A stretch of 49,859 nt of DNA from Saccoglossus kowalevskii (Eukaryota > Hemichordata > Enteropneusta > Harrimaniidae). A program made the translations under genes and the position numbers. Shown one piece after another: positions 1 through 9,923 of the stretch. Below the pieces are notes generated by a model. The model made no database searches. It saw only the letters and a program-made list of their open reading frames with translations, and was not told the origin of the DNA. The first letter of the stretch is position 1. Every line of letters begins with the position of its first letter. Location: positions 1 through 49,859 of the forward strand of contig NW_003149656.1 of the NCBI RefSeq assembly GCF_000003605.2, read 5' to 3'.

Positions 1-41
1 AGTTCATCAGGAGGCTGTGGGTTCGAATTCCGCCGGAGATG
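1..41 (+). tRNA. tRNA-Arg, 3' part, cut by window edge
   Basis: This is the 3' end of an array tRNA: anticodon-stem end, variable loop, T arm with a GGTTCGA core and acceptor strand CGGAGAT followed by G. A T-run terminator follows at about 50-53. The T arm carries the CGCC variant also seen in the tRNA after copy 17. The first bases (AGTTCATCAG) differ from the usual AGTTATTCGG, so this copy may be damaged. Confidence 0.75.
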
Positions 42-398
42 GCTCTTCTTTTAAGTCACGATGGACATGTTTTGTTCAAATTGTCGTCAATAGTCTTAAC
101 ATATTGGACAGTTGTAGCTCTCCTCGGTACTAATAATTAGGAAAGACCGAGACCGTCGACTGAGATTAAAATATTCTGCACGGATTTTGATGTAATGAAC
201 CAAAAACAAAAATGGCTACTAATGGTATAAAAAGCCAACTGATTGTAGCGATACTAGGTGTTTGATAAGTGTTCTACACGAGCCTTTGTAAGATCAACCA
301 AAATAAAAAAATAATTACCTAATTCCATCAACATACATGTCCTTGCTTATCCCCAACGTCTACATGGAATGACGTTGAATGCTCTTTAACATGTTATT

Positions 399-1030
399 GA
401 AGCACCGTCACTCGACAAATGTTGGTGAGTTGAAACATAATCAACCAGAACAATCACAGAGTTAGTGAGTTTTCACAACCCGCGGATTATTAATTAGCAT
501 TCCAATTGTTAACACATTTGCCAATAGTTAACACATTTGCCACGATATTAGAAAGCCGGCATTTTTGAAAGAAAAGCAGTTCTCTATTGGCTTGTTTTGT
601 TCAATTTAACGTCAGTCTTCTGTCCGAATTAAACAGCAGTATCTTACCTAAGTGTCAATAATTAAAGAACACCAAAGAGAGAAGAGCGTCGGATGAGATT
701 TATAATTCCATACACATTTTGAAATGGTATACTCATTAATAAACACAACAAAATCGCCGCAGCCAGTAGACGTTTTTTTTTGTTTTGTCGAAGCGCCATC
801 ACTCGGTGAATACCGGCAAGTTCAATCATCAACAGCATTACACATCCGAGTTCCTGTGTCTTTTCACGTTATATGGAGTGTTAATTGGCATAACAACACT
901 GCGAGTTAACACATTTGTAGCGCAAGTAAACAGACGGCATTTTACAGAAGGGGGCGGCAATCCATTGACAAAGTTTTCTTGAATATCCTTACAAATGCGA
1001 AAATTGGTATAGGAATTCGAAACTATAAAT
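399..1030 (+). repeat. Ancient internal duplication in the spacer (blocks A and B)
   Basis: Block A starts with GAAGCACCGTCACTCG at 399 and block B with GAAGCGCCATCACTCG at 790. Both continue in the same order: a TTTTCACG motif, GTTAACACATTTG, a GCCGGCATTTTT/GACGGCATTTTA motif, and a CTATTGG/CCATTGA-T-rich segment. The offset is about 390 bases. The blocks are clearly diverged, so this duplication is much older than the spread of the array. Confidence 0.7.
508..541 (+). repeat. 15-base direct repeat, 19-base period, in block A
   Basis: GTTAACACATTTGCC occurs at 508-522 and again at 527-541, and a third related copy GTTAACACATTTG lies in block B near 904. The motif recurs at the same place in nearly every unit, sometimes with an A for the first G. 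It could be a binding site for a regulator, possibly a homeodomain protein because of its TTAA core, but no function can be shown here. Confidence 0.6.
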
Positions 1031-1102
1031 CAACCAAAACATACCACATGTGTATCATTGCTATACGCTTTCTCGTCCCATGCGTATCGTATAAAGAATA
1101 CT

Positions 1103-2050
1103 ATGGCATTACATATTGACAACACCCATTTTACAGCCAATGTTATGTTGAACTTATTACCGGTGTTAGATATTGCTGGTCGGTTTGATTGGAAGAATGT
1201 CTGCGGTTACGTAGATGGTAAATCGCACAGCAAAGGTAAGTAAATGTGCTCTACTTTAAATAATTATGTCTCACCGAATTAACTTCAAAATGGATTATAG
1301 TGGTTTAGGTCACGTAATGTTGTATCACGATTGCTACAGACACAAATATGTGTTTTTTTTATTTTTACAGGTAGTTATGTTGGCAGGAAATCAAGTCGCT
1401 ATATCTACAGCGAGACACAGTCGGTTTTATTAGAAGTAATATTTACAACTACTACGGAGTATCTAAATCGCGACATGCGCAAGCGTATCGCCATAATTAC
1501 CAACTTATCGGAAAAGTCAATTATGGTAAGTGAGAGCATTATGTATGCACCAAAGTATGTTATAATGTAAGCGAACAGTTTCTTGTTGTTCATTATACAA
1601 TAATCTATTTTATTCACTTTTCAGAAGTGGTTTCAGAATCGTCGGGGTCAAAAACGGAGGCAAGAACGGAAAAGAGATGCCGTGTTGTATGCTAAGCACC
1701 ATCAAGCACCAATACAAAAGTTGAAAGAATCGACGACGCGTTTTCCGTCCGTGCGAAGTCGAGGAATATCAGTGGACACTCGACTTGATGTCCTACCAGC
1801 AACGCCTTCCCTCAGTGAATATATTGGTGTTCCACAATCCAGTAGTACACCAAGGCATTGTAGTGATACGAAGATACAAAATTGCAGTACACATTCCAGT
1901 GGTATCCTGACAGACGTCTATCAAAGTGAAATAGAAATATGTAGTACACCTTGTAAAGACGTGTCATCAGATTTGTCATTTAATGGAATTACTGATTTAG
2001 ATCGTACTCTGTGTCCATTAGTCATTTGCGAAGCTTCATATTCTGTTTGA
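1103..2050 (+). CDS. Homeobox protein, array copy 1
   Basis: Predicted nuclear DNA-binding transcription factor of 237 residues. Coding exons are 1103-1235, 1371-1525 and 1625-2050; both introns start GTAAG and end ACAG or TCAG. The ATG is the first in frame after a TAG at 1010. The homeodomain spans residues 50-110: L65 and F69 in helix 1, Y75-L76, L90-S91-E92, then helix 3 with W98-F99, Q100, N101, R102 and R103 (the WFQNRR signature, Q at homeodomain position 50). F69 to W98 is 29 residues against the usual 28, giving a 61-residue domain. A basic tail (106-113) may be a nuclear localisation signal. The rest is Ser/Thr/Cys-rich with no recognised domain and no OAR motif. The intron between homeodomain positions 46 and 47 suggests PRD-class descent, but no orthologue is recognised. 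Residue 144 is Ile here, Lys in all other copies. Confidence 0.85.
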
Positions 2051-2100
2051 GAAAAGCATTTATTCTTGGTTAGTCATTTTAATTTCGTGTACATAATACG

Positions 2101-2122
2101 TTATAATAAAATATAAATAAAA
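2101..2122 (+). terminator. Polyadenylation signals of copy 1
   Basis: AATAAA at 2105-2110 is followed by a second AATAAA at 2116-2121, about 55 bases after the stop codon. The arrangement recurs at the same offset in the other units; copy 13 has TTAAAATAAA instead of TTATAATAAA, which keeps AATAAA. Copies 6, 9 and 21 carry a short TTTTGTTATTC replacement just after the first signal that removes the second. Confidence 0.7.
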
Positions 2123-2237
2123 AATACATATTGTGTATTCAATTATGAGTCAAGATCGAAAGGAACAGTGTGATCTGGTCAAACGTTGTGATGTAACAAA
2201 TAAAAATACCTTGCATACAAAGCTGGCCATATGCAGT

Positions 2238-2322
2238 GTCTCCGTGGCGCAACGGATAGCGCGTCGGACTTCTAGTTGAAACAGTTATTCGGAGGCTGTG
2301 GGTTCGAATCCCACCGGAGATG
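2238..2322 (+). tRNA. tRNA-Arg(UCU) with 12-base intron, after copy 1
   Basis: Cloverleaf read by eye: acceptor GTCTCCG with CGGAGAT (first pair G-U), discriminator G, D stem GCGC/GCGC, anticodon stem TCGGA/TTCGG, anticodon TCT at 2271-2273, intron 2275-2286, T arm GTGGG TTCGAAT CCCAC. The A box (TGGCGCAACGG) and B box (GGTTCGAATCC) match consensus, and a TTTT terminator follows near 2331. The mature length of 73 and the intron after position 37 match eukaryotic tRNA-Arg(UCU) genes. It would decode AGA and, by wobble, AGG. Confidence 0.92.
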
Positions 2323-3385
2323 GCTCTTCTTTTAAGTCACGATGGACATGTTTTGTTCAAATTGTCGTCAATAGTCTTAACATATTGGACAGTTGTAGCT
2401 CTCCTCGGTACTAATAATTAGGAAAGACCGAGACCGTCGACTGAGATTAAAATATTCTGCATGCATTTTGATGGAATGAACCAATATAAAAAAATGGCTA
2501 CTAATGGTATAAAAAGCCAACTGATTGTAGCAATACTAGGTGTTTGATATGTGTTCTACACGAGCCTTTGTAAGATCAACCGAAATATGAAAAAAATTAC
2601 CTAATTCCATCAACATACATGTCCTTGCTTATCCCCAACGTCTACATGGAATGACGTTGAATGCTCTTTAACATGTTATTGAAGCACCGTCACTCGACAA
2701 ATGTTGGTGAGTTGAAACATAATCAACCAGAACAATCACAGAGTTAGTGAGTTTTCACGACCCGCGGATTATTAATTAGCATTCCAATTGTTAACACATT
2801 TGCCAATAGTTAACACATTTGCCACGATATTAGAAAGCCGGCATTTTTGAAAGAAAAGCAGTTCTCTATTGGCTTGTTTTGTTCAATTTAACGTCAGTCT
2901 TCTGTCCGAATTAAACAGCAGTATCTTACCTAAGTGTCAATAATTAAAGAACACCAAAGAGAGAAGAGCGTCGGATGAGATTTATAATTCCATACACATT
3001 TTGAAATGGTATACTCATTAATAAACACAACAAAATCGCCGCAGCCAGTAGACGTTTTTTTTTTGTTTTGTCGAAGCGCCATCACTCGGTGAATACCGGC
3101 AAGTTCAATCATCAACAGCATTACACATCCGAGTTCCTGTGTCTTTTCACGTTATATGGAGTGTTAATTGGCATAACAACACTGCGAGTTAACACATTTG
3201 TAGCGCAAGTAAACAGACGGCATTTTACAGAAGGGGGCGGCAATCCATTGACAAAGTTTTCTTGAATATCCTTACAAATGCGAAAATTGGTATAGGAATT
3301 CGAAACTATAAATCAACCAAAACATACCACATGTGTATCATTGCTATACGCTTTCTCGTCCCATGCGTATCGTATAAAGAATACT
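2323..3385 (+). promoter_or_regulatory. Spacer and promoter region of copy 2
   Basis: No gene was found. Upstream TATAAAAAG is at 2508-2516 and core TATAAA at 3307-3312. Blocks A and B are both present. The sequence is almost identical to the spacer of copy 12 (25843-26905), including a CTGCATGCATTTT variant shared only by those two. Confidence 0.6.
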
Positions 3386-4333
3386 ATGGCATTACATATT
3401 GACAACACCCATTTTACAGCCAATGTTATGTTGAACTTATTACCGGTGTTAGATATTGCTGGTCGGTTTGATTGGAAGAATGTCTGCGGTTACGTAGATG
3501 GTAAATCGCACAGCAAAGGTAAGTAAATGTGCTCTACTTTAAATAATTATGTCTCACCGAATTAACTTCAAAATGGATTATAGTGGTTTAGGTCACGTAA
3601 TGTTGTATCACGATTGCTACAGACACAAATATGTGTTTTTTTTATTTTTACAGGTAGTTATGTTGGCAGGAAATCAAGTCGCTATATCTACAGCGAGACA
3701 CAGTCGGTTTTATTAGAAGTAATATTTACAACTACTACGGAGTATCTAAATCGCGACATGCGCAAGCGTATCGCCATAATTACCAACTTATCGGAAAAGT
3801 CAATTATGGTAAGTGAGAGCATTATGTATGCACCAAAGTATGTTATAATGTAAGCGAACTGTTTCTTGTTGTTCATTATACAATAATCTATTTTATTCAC
3901 TTTTCAGAAGTGGTTTCAGAATCGTCGGGGTCAAAAACGGAGGCAAGAACGGAAAAGAGATGCCGTGTTATATGCTAAGCACCATCAAGCACCAATACAA
4001 AAGTTGAAAGAATCGACGACGCGTTTTCCGTCCGTGCGAAGTCGAGGAAAATCAGTGGACACTCGACTTGATGTCCTACCAGCAACGCCTTCCCTCAGTG
4101 AATATATTGGTGTTCCACAATCCAGTAGTACACCAAGGCATTGTAGTGATACGAAGATACAAAATTGCAGTACACATTCCAGTGGTATCCTGACAGACGT
4201 CTATCAAAGTGAAATAGAAATATGTAGTACATCTTGTAAAGACGTGTCATCAGATTTGTCATTTAATGGAATTACTGATTTAGATCGTACTCTGTGTCCA
4301 TTAGTCATTTGCGAAGCTTCATATTCTGTTTGA
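3386..4333 (+). CDS. Homeobox protein, array copy 2
   Basis: Intact 237-residue copy with coding exons 3386-3518, 3654-3808 and 3908-4333 and canonical splice sites. The homeodomain is the common form (G at homeodomain position 54, E at 60). The only change from the majority protein is Pro205 to Ser in the C-terminal tail. It is nearly identical to copy 1 along its full length, including introns and upstream region, so these two are among the most recently separated neighbours. Confidence 0.85.
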
Positions 4334-4520
4334 GAAAAGCATTTATTCGTGGTTAGTCATTTTAATTTCGTGTACATAATACGTTATAATAAAATATAAA
4401 TAAAAAATACATATTGTGTATTCAATTATTAGTCAAGATCGAAAGGAACAGTGTGATCTGGTCAAACGTTGTGATGTAAAAATTAAAAATACCTTGCATA
4501 CGAAGCAGGCGATATGTAGT

Positions 4521-4605
4521 GTCTCCGTGGTGCAACGGATAGCGCGTCGGACTTCTAGTTGAAACAGTTATTCGGAGGCTGTGGGTTCGAATCCCACTGG
4601 AGATG
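4521..4605 (+). tRNA. tRNA-Arg(UCU), after copy 2
   Basis: Same fold, anticodon and 12-base intron as the tRNA at 2238. Two changes are tolerated by G-U pairing: C11 to T in the D stem and C66 to T at the base of the acceptor stem. Probably still functional. Confidence 0.87.
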
Positions 4606-5698
4606 GCTCTTCTTTTAAGTCACGATGGACATGTTTTGTTCAAATTGTCGTCAATAGTCTTAACATATTGGACAGTTGTAGCTCTCCTCGGTACTAATAA
4701 TTAGGAAAGACCGAGACCGTCGACTGAGATTAAAATATTCTGCACGCATTTTGATGGAATGAACCAATATAAAAAAAATGGCTACCAATGGTATAAAAAG
4801 CCAACTGGTTGTAGCGATACTAGTGTTTGATACGTGTTCTACACGAGCCTTTGTAGATCAACCGAAATATAAAAATAATTTACCTAATTCCATCAACATA
4901 CATGTCCTTGCTTTATCCCCACCGTCTACATGAAATGGACGTGGATGTGTTCTTTTACACAGTTTTGTGGAAAGCACCTGCCCCCTCGTTAATTGTTTGG
5001 TGAAGTGGAAAACAATATTCACCCGAACACAATCCACGGAGTTAGTGGAGTTTTCACCGAATCCGGCGGGATTTATTTAATTAGGCATTCCAATTATTTA
5101 ACAACATTTGCCAAAAATTAAACACAATTTGCCATGATATTAGAAAGCCGGCATTTTTGAAAAGAAAAAGCAGTTTCTCTATTGGATTGTTTTGTTCAAT
5201 TTAACGTCAGTGTTCTGTCCGAATTAAACAGCAGTATCTTACCTATGTATCAATAATTAAAGAACACCAACGAGAGAAGAGCGTCGGATGAGATTTATAA
5301 TTCCATACACATTTTGAAATGGTATACTCATTAATAAACACAACAAAATCGCCGCAGCCAGTAGACGTTTTTTTTTTGTTTTGTCGAAGCGCCATCACTC
5401 GGTGAATGCCGGCAAGTTCAATCATTAACAGCTTTACACATCCGCGTGCCTGTGTCTTTTCACGTTATATGGAGTGTTAATTGGCATAACAACACTGCGA
5501 GTTAACACATTTGAAGCGCAAGTAAACAGCCGGCATTTTACAGAAGGGGGCGGCAATCAATTGACAAAGTTTTCTTGAATATCCTTACAAATGCGAAAAT
5601 TGGTATAGGAATTCGAAACTATAAATCAACCAAAACATACCACATGTGTATCATTGCTACACGCTTTCTCGTCCCATGCGTATCGTATAAAGAATACT
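4606..5698 (+). promoter_or_regulatory. Spacer and promoter region of copy 3, rich in small indels
   Basis: No gene was found. Upstream TATAAAAAG is at 4792-4800 and core TATAAA at 5620-5625. Between about 4890 and 5180 this copy has many one-base insertions and several substitutions relative to every other unit (for example TTTATCCCCACC for TTATCCCCAAC, and expanded runs such as ATTTATTTAATTAGG). The rest of the spacer is normal. This is either local decay or uncorrected sequencing error. Confidence 0.55.
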
Positions 5699-6646
5699 AT
5701 GGCATTACATATTGACAACACCCATTTTACAGCCAATGTTATGTTGAACTTATTACGGGTGTTAGATATTGCTGGTCGGTTTGATTGGAAGAATGTCTGC
5801 GGTTACGTAGATGGTAAATCGCACAGCAAAGGTAAGTAAATGTGCTCTACTTTAAATAATTATGTCTCACCGAATTAACTTCAAAATGGATTATAGTGGT
5901 TTAGGTCACGTAATGTTGTATCACGATTGCTACTGACACAAATATGTGTTTTTTTTATTTTTACAGGTAGTTATGTTGGCAGGAAATCAAGTCGCTATAT
6001 CTACAGCGAAACACAGTCGGTTTTATTAGAAGTAATATTTACAACTACTACGGAGTATCTAAATCGCGACATGCGCTAGCGTATCGCCATAATTACCAAC
6101 TTATCGGAAAAGTCAATTATGGTAAGTGAGAGCATTATGTATGCACCAAAGTATGTTATAATGTAAGCGAACTGTTTCTTGTTGTTCATTATACAATAAT
6201 CTATTTTATTCACTTTTCAGAAGTGGTTTCAGAATCGTCGGGGTCAAAAACGGAGGCAAGAACGGAAAAGAGATGCCGTGTTATATGCTAAGCACCATCA
6301 AGCACCAATACAAAAGTTGAAAGAATCGACGACGCGTTTTCCGTCCGTGCGAAGTCGAGGAAAATCAGTGGACACTCGACTTGATGTCCTACCAGCAACG
6401 CCTTCCCTCAGTGAATATATTGGTGTTCCACAATCCAGTAGTACACCAAGGCATTGTAGTGATACGAAGATACAAAATTGCAGTACACATTCCAGTGGTA
6501 TCCTGACAGACGTCTATCAAAGTGAAATAGAAATATGTAGTACACCTTGTAAAGACGTGTCATCAGATTTGTCATTTAATGGAATTAATGATTTAGATCG
6601 TACTCTGTGTCCATTAGTCATTTGCGAAGCTTCATATTCTGTTTGA
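5699..6646 (+). pseudogene. Homeobox protein, array copy 3, nonsense in homeodomain
   Basis: Exons would be 5699-5831, 5967-6121 and 6221-6646 with good splice sites, but codon 82 is TAG (6077-6079) where other copies have AAG. Translation would stop inside helix 2 before the recognition helix, so no DNA-binding protein is expected. Other changes are Pro20 to Arg and Thr219 to Asn. The rest of the frame is still open, so the stop is probably recent, or an error in the sequence, given the indel-rich spacer just upstream. Confidence 0.8.
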
Positions 6647-6833
6647 GAAAAGCATTTATTCGTGGTTAGTCATTTTAATTTCGTGTACATAATACGTTAT
6701 AATAAAATATAAATAAAAAATACATATCGTGTATTCAATTATGAGTCAAGATGGAAAGGAACAGTGTGATCTGGTCAAACGTTGTGATGTAAAAAATAAA
6801 AATACCTTGCATACGAAGCAGGCGATATGCAGT

Positions 6834-6918
6834 GTCTCCGTGGCGCAACGGATAGCGCGTCGGACTTCTAGTTGAAACAGTTATTCGGAGGCTGTGGGTT
6901 CGAATCCCACCGGAGATG
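6834..6918 (+). tRNA. tRNA-Arg(UCU), first of pair after copy 3
   Basis: Consensus copy with no change in stems, anticodon or A and B boxes. It is the left member of a pair spaced 365 bases apart. The downstream T-run is interrupted here (CTTCATTTAAG instead of CTTCTTTTAAG), which leaves only TTT and may weaken RNA polymerase III termination. Confidence 0.9.
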
Positions 6919-7198
6919 GCTCTTCATTTAAGTCACGATGGACATGTTTTGTTCAAATTGTCGTCAATAGTCTTAACATATTGGAAAGTTGTAGCTCTCC
7001 TCGGTACTAATAATTAGGAAAGACCGAGACCGTCGACTGAGATTAAAATATTCTGCACGCATTTTGATGGAATGAACCAATATAAAAAAAATGGCTACCA
7101 ATGGTATAAAAAGCCAACTGGTTGTAGCGATACAAGGTGTTTGGTGTTGTGATGTAACAAATAAAAATATCTTGCATATGAAGCAGGCGGTATGCTGT

Positions 7199-7283
7199 GT
7201 CTTCGTGGCGCAACGGATAGCGCGTCGGACTTCTAGTTGAAACAGTTATTCGGAGGCTGTGGGTTCGAATCCCACCGGAGATG
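7199..7283 (+). tRNA. tRNA-Arg(UCU), second of pair after copy 3
   Basis: Right member of the duplicated tRNA pair. The acceptor strand is GTCTTCG, so one C-G pair becomes U-G; otherwise it matches consensus. Its 5' flank is a junction in which spacer sequence (GGTGTTTG) runs directly into the normal tRNA upstream flank (GTTGTGATGTAA), marking the end of the 365-base duplication. Confidence 0.88.
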
Positions 7284-8339
7284 GCTCTTCTTTTAAGTCA
7301 CGATGGACATGTTTTGTTCAAATTGTCGTCAATGGTCTTAACATATTGGACAGTTGTAGCTCTCCTCGGTGCTAATAATTAGAAAGACCGAGACCGTCGA
7401 CTGAGATTAAAATATTCTACACGGATTTTGATGTAATGAACCAAATACAAAAATGGCTACTAATGGTATAAAAAGCCAACTGATTGTAGCGATACTAGGT
7501 GTTTGATACGTGTTCTACACGAGCCTTTGTAAGATCAACCGAAATATAAAAATAATTACCTAATTCCATCAACATACATGTCCTTGCTTATCCCCAACGT
7601 CTACATGGAATGACGTTGAATGCTCTTTAACATGTTGTTGAAGCACCGTCACTCGGTAAATGTTGGTGAGTTGAAACATAATCAACCGGAACAATCACAG
7701 AGTTAGTGAGTTTTCACGATCCGCGGATTATTAATTAGCATTCCAATTATTAACACATTTGCCAAAAGTTAACACATTTGCCATGATATTAGAAAGCCGG
7801 CATTTTTGAAAGAAAAGCAGTTCTCTATTGGTGTCTTGTTCAATTTAACGTCAGTGTTCTGTCCGAATTAAACAGCAGTATCTTACTTAAGTGTCAATAA
7901 TTAAAGAACACCAAATAGAGAAGAGCGTCGGATGAGATTTATAATTCCATACACATTTTGAAATGGTATACTCATTAATAAACACAACAAAATCGCCGCA
8001 GCCAGTATACGTTTTTTTGTTTTGTCGAAGCGCCATCACTCGGTGAATGCCGGCAAGTTCAATCATTAACAGCTTTACACATCCGAGTGCCAGTGTCTTT
8101 TCACGTTATATGGAGTGTTAATTGGCATAACAACACTGTGAGTTAACACATTTGTAGCACAAGTAAACAGCCGGCATTTTACAGAAGGGGGCGGCAATCC
8201 ATTGACAAAGTTTTCTTGAATATCCTTACAAATGCGAAAATTGGTATAGGAATTCGAAACTATAAATCAACCAAAACATACCACATGTGTATCATTGCTA
8301 CACGCTTTCTCGTCCCATGCGTATCGTATAAAGAATACT
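7284..8339 (+). promoter_or_regulatory. Spacer and promoter region of copy 4
   Basis: No gene was found. Upstream TATAAAAAG is at 7467-7475 and core TATAAA at 8261-8266. Blocks A and B are present. Block A has the TATTGGTGTCTTG variant near 7830, also seen before copy 19, and a short T-run near 8012. Confidence 0.6.
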
Positions 8340-9286
8340 ATGGCATTGCATATTGACAACACCCATTTTACAGCCAATGTTATGTTGAACTTATTACGGG
8401 TGTTAGATACTGCTGGTCGGTTTGATTGGAAGAATGTCTGCGGTTACGTAGATGGTAAATCGCACAGCAAAGGTAAGTAAAGGTGCTCTACTTTAAATAA
8501 TTATGTCTCACCGAATTAACTTCAAAATGGATTATAGTGGTTTAGGTCACGTAATGTTGTATCACGATTGCTACAGACACAAATATGTCTTTTTTTATTT
8601 TTACAGGTAGTTATGTTGGCAGGAAATCAAGTCGCTATATCTACAGCGAAACACAGTCGGTTTTATTAGAAGTAATATTTACAACTACTACGGAGTATCT
8701 AAATCGCGACATGCGCAAGCGTATCGCCATAATTACCAAATTATCGGAAAAGTCAATTATGGTAAGTGAGAGCATTATGTATGCACCAAAGTATGTTATA
8801 ATGTAAGGGAACAGTTTCTTGTTGTTCATTATACAATAATCTATTTTATTCACTTTTCAGAAGTGGTTTCAGAATCGTCGGGGTCAAAAACGGAGGCAAG
8901 AACGGAAAAGAGATGCCGTGTTATATGCTAAGCACCATCAAGCACCAATACAAATGTTGAAAGAATCGACGACGCGTTTTCCGTCCGTGCGAAGTCGAGG
9001 AAAATCAGTGGACACTCGACTTGATGTCCTACCAGCAACGCCTTCCCTCAGTGAATATATTGGTGTTCCACAATCCAGTAGTACACCAAGGCATTGTAGT
9101 GATACGAAGATACAAAATTGCAGTACACATTCCAGTGGTATCCTGACAGACGTCTATCAAAGTGAAATAGAAATATGTAGTACACCTTGTAAAGACGTGT
9201 CATCAGATTTGTCATTTAATGGAATTACTGATTTAGATCGTACTCTGTGTCCATTAGTCATTTGCGAAGCTTCATATTCTGTTTGA
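8340..9286 (+). CDS. Homeobox protein, array copy 4
   Basis: Intact 237-residue copy; exons 8340-8472, 8607-8761 and 8861-9286. It differs from the majority at Pro20 to Arg, Ile24 to Thr, Asn89 to Lys (homeodomain position 39, between helices 2 and 3) and Lys128 to Met. Asn89 to Lys is shared with copy 15, and Pro20 to Arg with copies 3 and 16. The WFQNRR helix is unchanged. Two tRNA genes follow. Confidence 0.83.
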
Positions 9287-9473
9287 GAAAAGCATTTATT
9301 CGTGGTTAGTCATTTTAATTTCGTGTACATAATACGTTATAATAAAATATAAATAAAAAATACATATCGTGTATTCAATTATGAGTCAAGATGGAAAGGA
9401 ACAGTGTGATCTGGTCAAACGTTGTGATGTAAAAAATAAAAATACCTTGCATACGAAGCAGGCGATATGCAGT

Positions 9474-9558
9474 GTCTCCGTGGCGCAACGGATAGCGCGT
9501 CGGACTTCTAGTTGAAACAGTTATTCGGAGGCTGTGGGTTCGAATCCCACCGGAGATG
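9474..9558 (+). tRNA. tRNA-Arg(UCU), first of pair after copy 4
   Basis: Consensus copy with intact stems, TCT anticodon, 12-base intron and both internal promoter boxes, followed by a TTTT run. Confidence 0.92.
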
Positions 9559-9838
9559 GCTCTTCTTTTAAGTCACGATGGACATGTTTTGTTCAAATTG
9601 TCGTCAATAGTCTTACCATATTGGAAAGTTGTAGCTCTCCTCGGTACTAATAATTAGGAAAGACCGAGACCGTCGACTGAGATTAAAATATTCTGCACGC
9701 ATTTTGATGGAATGAACCAATATAAAAAAAATGGCTACCAATGGTATAAAAAGCCAACTGGTTGTAGCGATACAAGGTGTTTGGTGTTGTGATGTAACAA
9801 ATAAAAATATCTTGCATATGAAGCAGGCGGTATGCTGT

Positions 9839-9923
9839 GTCTTCGTGGCGCAACGGATAGCGCGTCGGACTTCTAGTTGAAACAGTTATTCGGAGGCTGT
9901 GGGTTCGAATCCCACCGGAGATG
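9839..9923 (+). tRNA. tRNA-Arg(UCU), second of pair after copy 4
   Basis: Carries the GTCTTCG acceptor variant, as at 7199. The 2.64-kb units of copies 3-4 and 4-5 are near duplicates of each other, so this tRNA and the one at 7199 probably share a recent origin. Confidence 0.88.

Larger units (their letters stand above)
42..1102 (+). promoter_or_regulatory. Spacer and promoter region of homeobox copy 1
   Basis: No gene was found here. From left to right it holds: a tRNA terminator T-run; a strong TATA-like TATAAAAAG at 226-234; spacer block A (399 to about 620) and block B (790 to about 1030), which are degenerate copies of each other; and a core TATAAA at 1024-1029 followed by an initiator-like TCATTG around A1057. 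If transcription starts at that A, the 5' leader is about 46 bases and the upstream ATG at 1048 is left out. The same order occurs in the other spacers unless noted there. Promoter activity is inferred. Confidence 0.6.

Noticed and set aside
724-982. Short frames of 61-86 residues in spacer block B
   Set aside because: They cross a variable T-run and change frame from copy to copy, so they are not coding.
1405-1617. Antisense 70-residue frame across exon 2 and intron 2, present in most copies
   Set aside because: It is conserved only because the whole unit is conserved; it has no domain, and it overlaps splice sites on the other strand.
2238-2500. tRNA-derived SINE as the source of the repeat
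   Set aside because: The tRNA has a correctly placed intron, a terminator and full pairing. There is no A-rich tail and there are no target-site duplications, and the copies occur at fixed places in a tandem unit.
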